From JAAELZ01 sp047639475 (GTDB lineage Bacteria > Pseudomonadota > Gammaproteobacteria > Arenicellales > Poriferihabitantaceae), in contig JBLIOD010000026.1 of the NCBI GenBank assembly GCA_047639475.1, positions 1-35,856 on the forward strand: a stretch of DNA of 35,856 nt. Reading direction: 5' to 3'. This document shows, piece by piece, positions 24,755 to 32,478 of the stretch; the first letter of the stretch is position 1, and each line of letters opens with the position of its first letter. Under the pieces are notes generated by a model that was not told where the DNA came from, made no database searches, and was given only the letters and a program-made list of their open reading frames with translations. The translations under genes and the position numbers were made by a program.

Positions 24755-26010
24755 GCCCTTTTATGACATCTGAAAGACTGAGCAAGGTTTTTTTGATCAT
24801 GTTTGTGGTTATGTTTTTTGCATACTTATTCGGCCCACTAATCGTGATGGGCATGTCAGCTTTTAATAGCTCATCGTTTCCAAGGGTTTCACCTTGGAGT
24901 TGCTTTACGACTGAATGGTTTGATGTCCTCAGAAATGATGGAGATCTCATGGAAGGGCTAAAAAACAGCATTATCATCGCGGTCGGCGTAGTGTTGATAG
25001 CTGTGCCACTCGGCTTGGCAGGCGCTTTATTGCTAACGCAAGTCAGTCCAAGAGTGCGCCCGTGGTATTACACTATTGTTATTTCGCCGATTCTGATTCC
25101 TGGAGTGGTGTTAGGTATTTCTACCATTGTTTTTTGGGACAGAATGGGGCGTATGTTTAATGCGGGTTACGACTCCATATTTTACGACGGTATATTCCTT
25201 ACTATAATTGGTCACTCTACCTTTGTAGCTGCTTACTCAATGCTGGTGTTTATTTCGCGCTTACAGCGATTTGACGCAGTGCAAGAAGAGGCTGCGTTAG
25301 ACTTGGGTGCAACGCATGTACAAACCTTTAGAAAAATATTACTCCCATTTCTAAAGCCTGCAATCGCATCAGCCTGTGTATTGGGCTTTTTAGCTTCATT
25401 TGAGAACTACAACACCACAATCTTCACGATTGTTTCGAAGTCGACTATTACAACCGTTTTAGCCAGTAAAGTACGTTACGGCATTAATCCGTCTATTAGT
25501 GCTTTGGCGGTAGTTATCATTGGCATCACTTTAATCGGAGCAATCTATTTTGAGATACTCAAGCGTCGCGAAGAAAAGTATCAAGACGACGTAGATCGTA
25601 TTGCTAAGGCCGGTGGTGAGACACGTGCGACTAAAGCTACCTTATGGGCTAATCCTGCAATGTACATCGTGACGTTTATTTTTGTTGCGGGCCTAGGGAC
25701 TATTTACTTCGCCGGGACAATCGGCGTGGATGAATGTAAAGCCGTCATAAAGCAAGAAAAAGCCGAAGACACGGCCAAGAAAGTAAAAGCGTTTAAAGAT
25801 AAGCAGATGTTTAAAAAAGCAGCACCAAAAGCACAAGATAATGCCGTGGTGCCTAAAGTGAAAGCGGACAATAGTGGTAGTTTGTTTTCGACAAGTAATT
25901 TAAAGAAGCAAACAGAATCAGGTAAAAAAGTTGAAGAGCAAACGTACAACAGTATTTTTGCTCCTAGCAATTTAGAAGGTCAGATTGATTCAGAAACTGC
26001 ACCAGACTAA
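24751..26010 (+). CDS. Polyamine-type ABC transporter permease (PotC/PotI-like) with extra C-terminal tail
   Basis: The second permease. The first 280 or so residues are a normal PotC-like protein with six helices and the EAA motif EEAALDLGATHVQTFRKILL. The protein is 419 residues, roughly 140 longer than usual. The extra part holds a Lys/Glu-rich linker (KRREEKYQDDVDRIAKAGG), a seventh helix (MYIVTFIFVAGLGTIYFAGT), a charged Lys/Ala-rich tail, and two copies of a 14-residue motif: SLFSTSNLKKQTES (about 377-390) and SIFAPSNLEGQIDS (about 401-414). The tail would lie on the opposite side of the membrane from the EAA loop if the seventh helix spans it. Its role is unknown. Confidence 0.9.
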   Translation: MSPFMTSERLSKVFLIMFVVMFFAYLFGPLIVMGMSAFNSSSFPRVSPWSCFTTEWFDVLRNDGDLMEGLKNSIIIAVGVVLIAVPLGLAGALLLTQVSPRVRPWYYTIVISPILIPGVVLGISTIVFWDRMGRMFNAGYDSIFYDGIFLTIIGHSTFVAAYSMLVFISRLQRFDAVQEEAALDLGATHVQTFRKILLPFLKPAIASACVLGFLASFENYNTTIFTIVSKSTITTVLASKVRYGINPSISALAVVIIGITLIGAIYFEILKRREEKYQDDVDRIAKAGGETRATKATLWANPAMYIVTFIFVAGLGTIYFAGTIGVDECKAVIKQEKAEDTAKKVKAFKDKQMFKKAAPKAQDNAVVPKVKADNSGSLFSTSNLKKQTESGKKVEEQTYNSIFAPSNLEGQIDSETAPD

Positions 26011-26060
26011 GCAGAGTCGCGAAAAATTTGAAAAATACTAATACATCAAGTTGACAAAAT

Positions 26061-27113
26061 ATGAGTATATTGACCACCTGTATCGGCGCCTATCCGAAAC
26101 CAGATTACCTTGCTTTACCAGACTGGTTTAATTTGCCAGAGGGAGTGGATACGGCAGACCCCACTGAGAAGTGGCAACAAGCGTTTGATGCGCTCGGTCC
26201 CGACGCTGAAGCCACTTTGGCACGTGCGGTAAAAGATGTAGTTGGAGAGCAAGTCGCAGCAGGTATAGATATTCCCACTGATGGCGAAGTGCCTAGGGAA
26301 AACTATATTCACTATCATTGTCGCCATATTGAGGGAATCGATTTTTCGAATCTGACGACAAAAATACTAAGAGATGGGGCTTACGAAGCGAACTTACCAA
26401 CCATTGTGTCTGCGGTTAAAGCACGAGAACCCTTTTTAGTCAAAGATTGGCGGCGTGCACAGAGCTTTAGTGATAGACCAGTAAAGATCACTTTGCCTGG
26501 CCCTATGACTATTGGAGATACCACTGGTGATAAATTTTACGGTTCGCCTATAGAGCGAGGAGCAGCACTGGCCGATACCTTAAACAAAGAAGTGCATGCC
26601 TTGGCAGAAGCTGGGTGCAAGCATATTCAAATAGATGAGCCTGTCTTTGCCCGGTACCCCAATAAGGCGCTAGAGTTTGGTTTTGAGAACTTGGAGCGAG
26701 CATTTAATAATTGTCCTAAAGGCGTAACCAAAACAGTACACATGTGTTGTGGGTATCCCGGCAGTATTGATGATGAGGATTACCCTAAGGCCGATCACGA
26801 TGCTTATTTTCAGTTGGCGGATGCCATAGAGGCCTCCTGCATTGATAGAGTGTCACTGGAAGATGCGCATCGTTACAACGATTTGACGCTGCTAGAACGC
26901 TTTCAGAATACCTCAGTTATCTTCGGTGCAGTGGCCATCGCCAAGTCTGAAATTGAGTCAGTTGAAACAATTCGCGCGCGTTTGCAAAAAGCATTGGATC
27001 ATATTGATGCTGATCGCCTATTAGCGGCCCCAGACTGTGGCTTAGGTATCTTGGGCTGGGCACTTGCACGTCTTAAATTAAACAATCTGGTATTGGCTGC
27101 CAAAAGCTTTTAG
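26061..27113 (+). CDS. Cobalamin-independent methionine-synthase C-terminal-domain protein (core MetE-like)
   Basis: A single MetE catalytic domain of 350 residues, without the N-terminal half of full MetE. The zinc ligands are all visible: His and Cys in VHMCCGYP near residue 228, Glu in SLEDAH near 267, and Cys in APDCGLG near 325. The opening TCIGAYPKP and KITLPGPMTIGDTTG and HIQIDEPVFARYP match the Meth_synt_2 family. Such stand-alone proteins can act as methyltransferases from donors other than polyglutamyl methyl-folate, and some are folate-independent methionine synthases. Neither a MesX/DUF1852 partner nor a corrinoid protein is seen beside it. It follows the transporter by 50 bp on the same strand, so co-transcription is likely. 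The methyl donor is unknown. Confidence 0.85.
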   Translation: MSILTTCIGAYPKPDYLALPDWFNLPEGVDTADPTEKWQQAFDALGPDAEATLARAVKDVVGEQVAAGIDIPTDGEVPRENYIHYHCRHIEGIDFSNLTTKILRDGAYEANLPTIVSAVKAREPFLVKDWRRAQSFSDRPVKITLPGPMTIGDTTGDKFYGSPIERGAALADTLNKEVHALAEAGCKHIQIDEPVFARYPNKALEFGFENLERAFNNCPKGVTKTVHMCCGYPGSIDDEDYPKADHDAYFQLADAIEASCIDRVSLEDAHRYNDLTLLERFQNTSVIFGAVAIAKSEIESVETIRARLQKALDHIDADRLLAAPDCGLGILGWALARLKLNNLVLAAKSF

Positions 27114-27138
27114 TTCGCCACTTTTCACGAGCGCCCGA

Positions 27139-27631
27139 ATTGTTAAGGCAATCGCTGTTTTTGCGTGCGCTTTGTTACTTAGTGCTTGTGCTGGCGGGGT
27201 AATGGAAAAGCCTAACTAATCTAGCCTAAACTAAGTCTCATTGCGGTAACGCCCGTTAATCTTGGTCTTTACGAGCAAGTTTTTCGTTTCAATCTCAGTG
27301 CTTTTAATCCAAATGTCTTTAAACTGCCGATTCAAAAAGTAGATTTTATCACGAGTTTAGCGGCGTTGAAGTAGGTCAGGGGTTTACTACAGAAACGCTG
27401 ACTTTGATGCCGAATCGAGAGGCCCCATTTTATATGGAAGTAAAAATGGACTTATCCAAAGTAATAAACAGCATTGGCGATTTATTTAAAGCAGGCTGCC
27501 TGAATTTAGAATATCAACTAGAAGGTAAAATGCGTTTTGCTGAGGAAGGTTTATTTGATGATCTTGGAATTCCGTTTAATCTTACAGGCAACTTACTAGG
27601 GGAAAATACTAATATTGTTCCATCCTCCTAA
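27139..27631 (+). pseudogene. LEA-type-2 (WHy-domain) lipoprotein gene with two frame breaks
   Basis: Three frames join to give one protein. The first reads a lipoprotein signal (VKAIAVFACALLLSACAGG, lipobox LSAC) to EKPN. The second, from 27225, reads PKLSLIAVTPVNLGLYEQVF, RFNLSAFNPNVFKLPIQKVD and FITSLAALK and stops at 27372-27374. The third, from 27365, reads VEVGQGFTTETLTLMPNREA, PFYMEVKMDLSKVINSIGDL and on to VPSS. Together these match LEA_2 domains. The first break lies at a near-perfect tandem duplication (27209-27238), and the second fits the loss of one base near 27363. No ATG begins the signal frame. A plausible original is an exported lipoprotein of unknown role. Confidence 0.82.
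27209..27238 (+). repeat. 14/16-bp tandem duplication at the LEA-gene frame break
   Basis: AGCCTAACTAATCT (27209-27222) is followed immediately by AGCCTAAACTAAGTCT (27223-27238). The duplication brings stop codons into the first frame and likely started the decay of the gene. Confidence 0.75.
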
Positions 27632-27706
27632 ACTCTCTTTTGCGTAGAAGGTCGGAAGGGGGCGTTTAGGTTAGATGGGGTGGCGCTGAAAAAAATTGCC
27701 TAAAAA

Positions 27707-28102
27707 TTATCGGTAATGACCGTGTTGTTGCAATACCTCAATTTTATATCCATCTGGGTCGACAACAAAGAAAAAACGGGCGATTAAATCACCATCGGGT
27801 GAAAACTCGACGATATCAGCTACTTCTATGTCTAACTCTTTCATTCGTTGGTGTTCACCGTCTAAGTCTTCAACGCAAACAGCAATATGCCCGTAACCGC
27901 TACCGTGAGTATAGGAAGCGGTTTCACCTTTATTAAGGGTCAGCTCAATCTCCATATCATTTTTGGCGTTTCTCAAATACGCGAGAGTGAAGTTTTCAAA
28001 ATCCAGTTCATGGGCCGTTGTTAGATTAAATGCTTGCTGATAGAAGGTTTTAGATTTTTCTAAATCTATAACGCGGATCATGCTATGAATGATTTTTGCC
28101 AT
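27707..28102 (-). CDS. gloA: Lactoylglutathione lyase (glyoxalase I)-like protein
   Basis: Glyoxalase I converts the hemithioacetal of methylglyoxal and glutathione to S-lactoylglutathione. The 131-residue vicinal-oxygen-chelate protein opens IIHSMIRVIDLEKSKTFYQQ. Candidate metal ligands sit at the usual places: His6, Glu53 (EIELT), His72 (GYGHIAV) and Glu122 (DPDGYKIEVLQ). Lengths and spacing match E. coli GloA. It is transcribed toward the decayed LEA gene. Some homologues in this group are annotated only as VOC-family proteins, so substrate is inferred. Confidence 0.82.
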   Translation of the reverse strand: MAKIIHSMIRVIDLEKSKTFYQQAFNLTTAHELDFENFTLAYLRNAKNDMEIELTLNKGETASYTHGSGYGHIAVCVEDLDGEHQRMKELDIEVADIVEFSPDGDLIARFFFVVDPDGYKIEVLQQHGHYR

Positions 28103-28275
28103 GGTTTTATTTGAATGTTACTTTGTTTTCGTTAGCCTGATAAAGGCCCAAGTGCAATTTAGTTTATACAGGTTAGATATCACCTAAGCATATAGTGAGC
28201 AATTGACGGGTCGCAGCGTTCCTTGCAATGACGATATCAGTTTATGAGTCGGTTTACTTTGGACTGGTTCTACGA
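28103..28275. other. Short gap with inverted copy of the dispersed repeat
   Basis: The gap between the gloA-like gene and the dehydratase holds only the repeat at 28203-28233. No gene or clear terminator is seen. Confidence 0.5.
28203..28233 (-). repeat. Dispersed REP-like repeat, copy 2 (inverted)
   Basis: Read on the minus strand this is CGTCATTGCAAGGAACGCTG followed by CGACCCGTCAA. It aligns with copy 1 at 2624-2657 (GTCGTTGCGAGGAGTCGCAG CGAC), with several changes. Both copies are intergenic and in opposite orientation. Confidence 0.5.
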
Positions 28276-30129
28276 CTACTCGCGGTATTTATTGTGAGGT
28301 TCGAATCCGCTGTTTCCAGCTTCTCGTGGTTGTGGTACCCAAAGCTCTCGATTTGGATGCATGCCGGCGCCGTAGACGGCAGAAACCGCTGACAGTCGCA
28401 TCCGGTTTAGTAAGCGGGTATCGACTTCGCCGCAGGCAGGATGTATCCCATCATTATCAGCAACTTCTTTTTTCCATATCGCTGTACGTGAATTGAGTAT
28501 TTCCGTGTTATCTAATGCCGCGCAATTAATGTCATTGGTGTCAAGGTCGACAACAATTTCATCGCCGTTTTCGACAAAGGCAATAGGCCCACCCAATGCA
28601 GCTTCCGGTCCAACATGGCCAATTACTAGGCCAACAGAACCCCCAGAAAAGCGAGCGTCGGTCATCATGCCAATAACGATGTTCTTTTCACGGCAAAGAG
28701 TTGTGATACGTGAAGTCGAATCGAGCATTTCCGGCATGCCAGGTGCGCCGCAAGGGCCTTCATAGCGTACAATTACCATGTCGTGATTACTGAAGCTTTC
28801 CGGTGCTGTTTCCAGTGCGTCGAGTAATCGTTGCTCTCCGTTAAATATGCGTGCTTTGCCGATAAAGCGATTGTTCTCCAATCCTCCTTCAACGCCAGCC
28901 AGTTTCAGTACGGCGCTAAATTCTGGTGAAAGATTTCCGCCCAATACCCTCAGGCCGCCAGTTGGTTTGAATGGTTTTTTTACGCTATAAACTACCGTGC
29001 CGTCTGGTGCAGAAGTGTTAAGGCGAGCGATTTGCTCGGCAAGTGTTTCGCCGGTGCATGTTTGCGTATCGCCATTCAATAAACCCGCGTCCATTAATTC
29101 TTTAACGATGACTTGTACTCCCCCTTTTTCATCGATGTCTACCATAGAGTATTTGCCGTAGGGACGTGCGTCAGTTAACACGGGCACTACGTGCTGCGAC
29201 AGGCGATTAAATTCTTCGGGTGACATAATGTCCTCCGAAAAGCTACTAAAACCGGCTGCACGAGCAATTTCAGGTGCATGTAACAATACGTTGGTTGAGC
29301 CGCCTATTGCCATCGAAACAATTACTGCGTTGCGAATGGAGTCACGGGTGACAATATCGCGCGGCGTTTGACCTCGCTCAATCATGCCTTGCAGGTAGGT
29401 AACAAGCTGCTCGGGATATTCATCAATTCGACGCGGGTCATCTGACGGCGGCGCAACCATGTGAAGCGGTTGCATGCCAACCACCGCGATAAACGTCTGC
29501 ATGGTGTTATAGGTAAAAATACCGCCGCAACTGCCGTATCCTGGACAGGCTTCTTTAGCGATGCGAACTTTAAGTTCGGCGTCGTGGCTTCCCGCTACTT
29601 GGAACCCGCTGATGATATCAATGGGCTCTGACGTTACCGAATCTTTGCCGGGGCGAATAGGGCCATCAGACATAATGATCGCCGGACGGTTATGTTCAAG
29701 GAGGCCAGCCAAGGTGCCAACAGGGGGCTTATCACAGGCAACAACTGCGATCGTTCCTTCCAAGCCGCTCGCGCTTAGGTGTTCGCAAACGGTATCATGA
29801 GTAACTTCTCTGCCAATCAGCGAATAGCGCATTTCTCTTGTGCCATTACGCATGCCGTCCGATGTTGCTACTGTATATTCAGGTTGAACTAAACGCATAG
29901 GCATTTGACCGTCTTCGCGTCCAAGGCGTTGGCGCAGAACTCCGTGTATGGCTTCAACTTTTCGTTGAACGCCCAAGTAACACTGGCTATCGCCCTTGGT
30001 GCCCATCACGCCTACTGACGGTTCGTGGATCAAGTCCATGTCAGTACCGAGCTCGCGCGCAACACCATAAGTTTGGGCATTGCGGCCAGGGTTTTTGTCA
30101 AACACTACGCTTTTCGACTTACTCGTCAT
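28276..30129 (-). CDS. IlvD/Edd-family dehydratase
   Basis: An iron-sulfur dehydratase of the family that includes dihydroxy-acid dehydratase, phosphogluconate dehydratase and sugar-acid dehydratases. About 617 residues from ATG 30129, chosen because CAGGAAAATGTA just before it gives a good ribosome-binding site; an upstream in-frame ATG at 30198 adds non-conserved sequence. Cluster and metal motifs are seen as VVACDKPPVGTL and CPGYGSCGGIFTYNTM; further family motifs are AIGGSTNVLLH, RYEGPCGAPGMPEM and DARFSGGSVGLVIGHVGPEA. The N-terminal part differs from standard IlvD, and the C-terminal end (GAGMHPNRELWVP) is of the broader family. No ilv, edd-eda or sugar gene is adjacent, so the substrate is open. 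Confidence 0.8.
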   Translation of the reverse strand: MTSKSKSVVFDKNPGRNAQTYGVARELGTDMDLIHEPSVGVMGTKGDSQCYLGVQRKVEAIHGVLRQRLGREDGQMPMRLVQPEYTVATSDGMRNGTREMRYSLIGREVTHDTVCEHLSASGLEGTIAVVACDKPPVGTLAGLLEHNRPAIIMSDGPIRPGKDSVTSEPIDIISGFQVAGSHDAELKVRIAKEACPGYGSCGGIFTYNTMQTFIAVVGMQPLHMVAPPSDDPRRIDEYPEQLVTYLQGMIERGQTPRDIVTRDSIRNAVIVSMAIGGSTNVLLHAPEIARAAGFSSFSEDIMSPEEFNRLSQHVVPVLTDARPYGKYSMVDIDEKGGVQVIVKELMDAGLLNGDTQTCTGETLAEQIARLNTSAPDGTVVYSVKKPFKPTGGLRVLGGNLSPEFSAVLKLAGVEGGLENNRFIGKARIFNGEQRLLDALETAPESFSNHDMVIVRYEGPCGAPGMPEMLDSTSRITTLCREKNIVIGMMTDARFSGGSVGLVIGHVGPEAALGGPIAFVENGDEIVVDLDTNDINCAALDNTEILNSRTAIWKKEVADNDGIHPACGEVDTRLLNRMRLSAVSAVYGAGMHPNRELWVPQPREAGNSGFEPHNKYRE

Positions 30130-30661
30130 TACATTTTCCTGCAGGTTTATGGTTTGAAAGGGGTGGTGGTATTTTAAAGCTTTTGCTGGTGAGTTCAAGC
30201 TCAGCGCGTCACAAGTTAAGCAAATGAGGTATCAAACCTAGAGTTGAAAAACATATCACTTTGATTAAATTCCATATGGCAGCGAAATGGAGCAGCGAAA
30301 TATCGCATCGAATTACCGAAGTTGATAACTAGTCTCGATAATCACTGCTTCAGAGGCGCTGTTTGAATTGAGTGGTGTGCAGTTACTCCTAGGTTTCGCT
30401 CCAAAATTGCTCTTTTCAAGAGAACTTAACCAGCCTCGTTTAGTGAAGTGAAATTCAGCTATGTAGATTGTCGCTCCCTTTCCTTCTCTTCCTTCTGGTG
30501 AGGTGTTACAAGAAGTAATCTGAAAGGAGGGATTTGTTTACTAGTGCAGTGTGCTCGTACCGCAACTTCTTTGAATTTACTTAACAGTTGAAAATTTTAG
30601 GTGTCAGTTAATAGAAATTATTGCTGGTATTGTTTTTTGAACGTTGTAGAAAAATCTGATC
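30130..30661. other. Gap upstream of the dehydratase and the DUF1566-like gene
   Basis: About 530 bp between divergent genes. It has a direct repeat of GCAGCGAAAT (30279-30288 and 30292-30301) and a strong Shine-Dalgarno-like AAAGGAGG (30523-30530) that has only 15-17-codon frames after it (TTG 30534, GTG 30544). No promoter is certain and no protein gene is supported. Confidence 0.5.
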
Positions 30662-31162
30662 ATGAAAAATTTAACAAGGCGTAAAGTGCTGAAAGGGGCT
30701 ATGTATGGCGGACCGATTGTTTGGTTTACGCCGATAATTACTAGTGTGATGTTGCCACTACGTGCTCAAGTCACGCCTGCGCGCTATGCAGTAGGAGAAG
30801 CAGGCCCTTGCGGTGGGTTGATTTTCTAGATTAGTAATGGCGGACTAAATGGCAAAGGAGCCGCACCAGTGGATCAAGGAATAAGTGATTGGACTGGCGC
30901 CTTCGCGTTGCGTTCTGCCTATGTGCTTGGAGCATGCATCGATTGGTATCTGCCATCTCGAGAAGAATTAAAATTGATGTATGATAACTTGCATCAGAGT
31001 GCCTCGGCATTAGGTGGTTTTAATACAACCACAGCGTCAGCCTATTGGGGTTCAACCGAGGATGGGGCTTTAGATGCCATCGCACAAGCTTTTGATGATG
31101 GCGGTGCTGACTTTGGTAGTAAGACTGAGATGAAAAATGTGCGAGCTGCAAGGGCTTTCTAG
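30662..31162 (+). pseudogene. Tat-exported DUF1566-like protein gene with in-frame TAG
   Basis: One frame of 166 codons carries a single TAG at 30827-30829. It starts MKNLTRRKVLKGAMYGGPIV, a twin-arginine signal, and continues YAVGEAGPCGGLIF, then TAG, then ISNGGLNGKGAAPVDQG. In related DUF1566 (Lcl C-terminal-like) proteins the site is GGIVFYITDGGLHG, so the stop replaces a Tyr (TAT or TAC to TAG). WYLPSREELKLMYDNLHQ, AYWGSTED and the closing VRAARAF match the rest of the domain. The remainder from GTG 30869 could only be made without the signal peptide. Recent nonsense mutation is the simplest reading. The function of such proteins is unclear; they are usually secreted or surface-exposed. 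Confidence 0.8.
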
Positions 31163-31195
31163 CGCTTCTATTCGTTTGCATGGCTACTGTAAATG

Positions 31196-31223
31196 GCAAC
31201 TTAAGTCGTTGCGAATAGTTTTT
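31196..31223 (+). terminator. Weak terminator-like hairpin
   Basis: GCAAC (31196-31200) and GTTGC (31208-31212) form a 5-bp stem, and GTTTTT follows seven bases later. Position fits the end of the DUF1566-like gene. The stem is short and the T-run is distant, so it may not function. Confidence 0.3.
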
Positions 31224-31230
31224 CCGCTGC

Positions 31231-32367
31231 TTATTTGACCATGCTGCGCAGTTCAGTATCTAACTTGTCTAATACTTGATCATAAGGGAAGGCGCCTAGT
31301 TTTTTCCCGCGCCGACTTAAATTAACAAATTTTGGGCCACACCAAAGACCTAGATCAGCATCGTCAGTTTCTCCCGGGCCATTTACGCGACAACCCATCA
31401 CCGCAATGCTGATGGCATGATCTTTGGCAAATTCAGTGCGCTTTTTGACTTGTTGAGCGAGGTCAATAAAGGCCTCATTCTCTACTCGCGAACAGCTTGG
31501 GCAGCTAATGATGTTTAATTTGCTGGGGTCGAACGCATCGCTAGCGGCACGGATGCCGGCCTCGGCATCTGCAATAATTTGTTTGCCGACGATAATTTCT
31601 TGCTGCTTGTCGGCGTAGGGCAAAGTCAACGAAACCCGTAAGGTGTCGCCGATACCTTGGGCCAATAGTGGCAAGAAGGCGACCCGTGTCTTGTCCACGC
31701 CTTCGGGCGGCATACCAGCTTCGGTAACCCCTAAATGTAGCGGTATTTCAGGGCGCTCAGCGGCAAAGCGTTGATAGGCATCGGTGGCTTTACGAGGGTC
31801 TGAGTCTTTAAGTGAAACGCAGTAGCGGGTAAAGCCGATGGAATCAAGCAATTCGCAATGATCAAGCGCACTGGCAATCATCGGGGCAATGGAGTCGTCA
31901 GCCGGGAATAAGTCTAGTTTGGCTGGGTCCATAGAGCCCGCGTTGACCCCGACGCGTATAGCGCAGTCATGCTGTGCAGCAATATCAGCTAAGTATTTTA
32001 CCTTGTCTTGCCATGGCTTGCTTTTTTCGTGGTGATATAGGTGACCAGGGTTATAGCGAATCTTCTCTACATGGGGCGCCAAAATGGCCGCCAATCGGTA
32101 GTTCTCTTGTAAGTCGACACTTAGGTTGGCTTCGGTCTGTTGGCGAATCGTGATTAGCGCCGCAGCGTCGCGTTTGTTATCAGCAGCAATGCGGATGATG
32201 TCAGCATTCGCGGCTTCAAGGTTGCGAATTTGCTTCAAGGTGTCTTCAATTTGCCGCGTAGGGGTAGCGCACATGCTTTGTACCGCGATCGGGTTGCCAG
32301 CACCGATGGTAATTGAACCAATTTTTACTGCGCGAGTGGGTTTTCTGACGATTTCTGCTGAAGGCAT
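31231..32367 (-). CDS. ispG: 4-hydroxy-3-methylbut-2-enyl diphosphate synthase
   Basis: IspG (GcpE) carries out the penultimate step of the MEP isoprenoid pathway with a [4Fe-4S] cluster. From ATG 32367 (MPSAEIVRKPTRAVKIGS) the protein has 378 residues, the normal length; the frame is open to a TTG at 32463, which would add 32 non-conserved residues. The opening motif GNPIAVQSMCATPTRQIEDT and NIISCPSCSRVENEA with VMGCRVNGPGE carry the cluster cysteines and conserved Glu. RVGVNAGS is also present. It is divergent from birA. Confidence 0.95.
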   Translation of the reverse strand: MPSAEIVRKPTRAVKIGSITIGAGNPIAVQSMCATPTRQIEDTLKQIRNLEAANADIIRIAADNKRDAAALITIRQQTEANLSVDLQENYRLAAILAPHVEKIRYNPGHLYHHEKSKPWQDKVKYLADIAAQHDCAIRVGVNAGSMDPAKLDLFPADDSIAPMIASALDHCELLDSIGFTRYCVSLKDSDPRKATDAYQRFAAERPEIPLHLGVTEAGMPPEGVDKTRVAFLPLLAQGIGDTLRVSLTLPYADKQQEIIVGKQIIADAEAGIRAASDAFDPSKLNIISCPSCSRVENEAFIDLAQQVKKRTEFAKDHAISIAVMGCRVNGPGETDDADLGLWCGPKFVNLSRRGKKLGAFPYDQVLDKLDTELRSMVK

Positions 32368-32478
32368 GGTAGTACTTGAGGTTTCGTTGTGAACTAAAGT
32401 TGAAGGCTGTCGATAAAGTTTTCCTGCGCCGCTAATGGTATATTCCACATCACTTTTAAGCAATCAATCTTCTGTTTT

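Noticed and set aside
2799..31162. Stop-codon recoding as an explanation for the interrupted genes
   Set aside because: All three stop codons interrupt genes here, each once, while intact genes end normally with all three. Reassignment of one codon cannot explain this.
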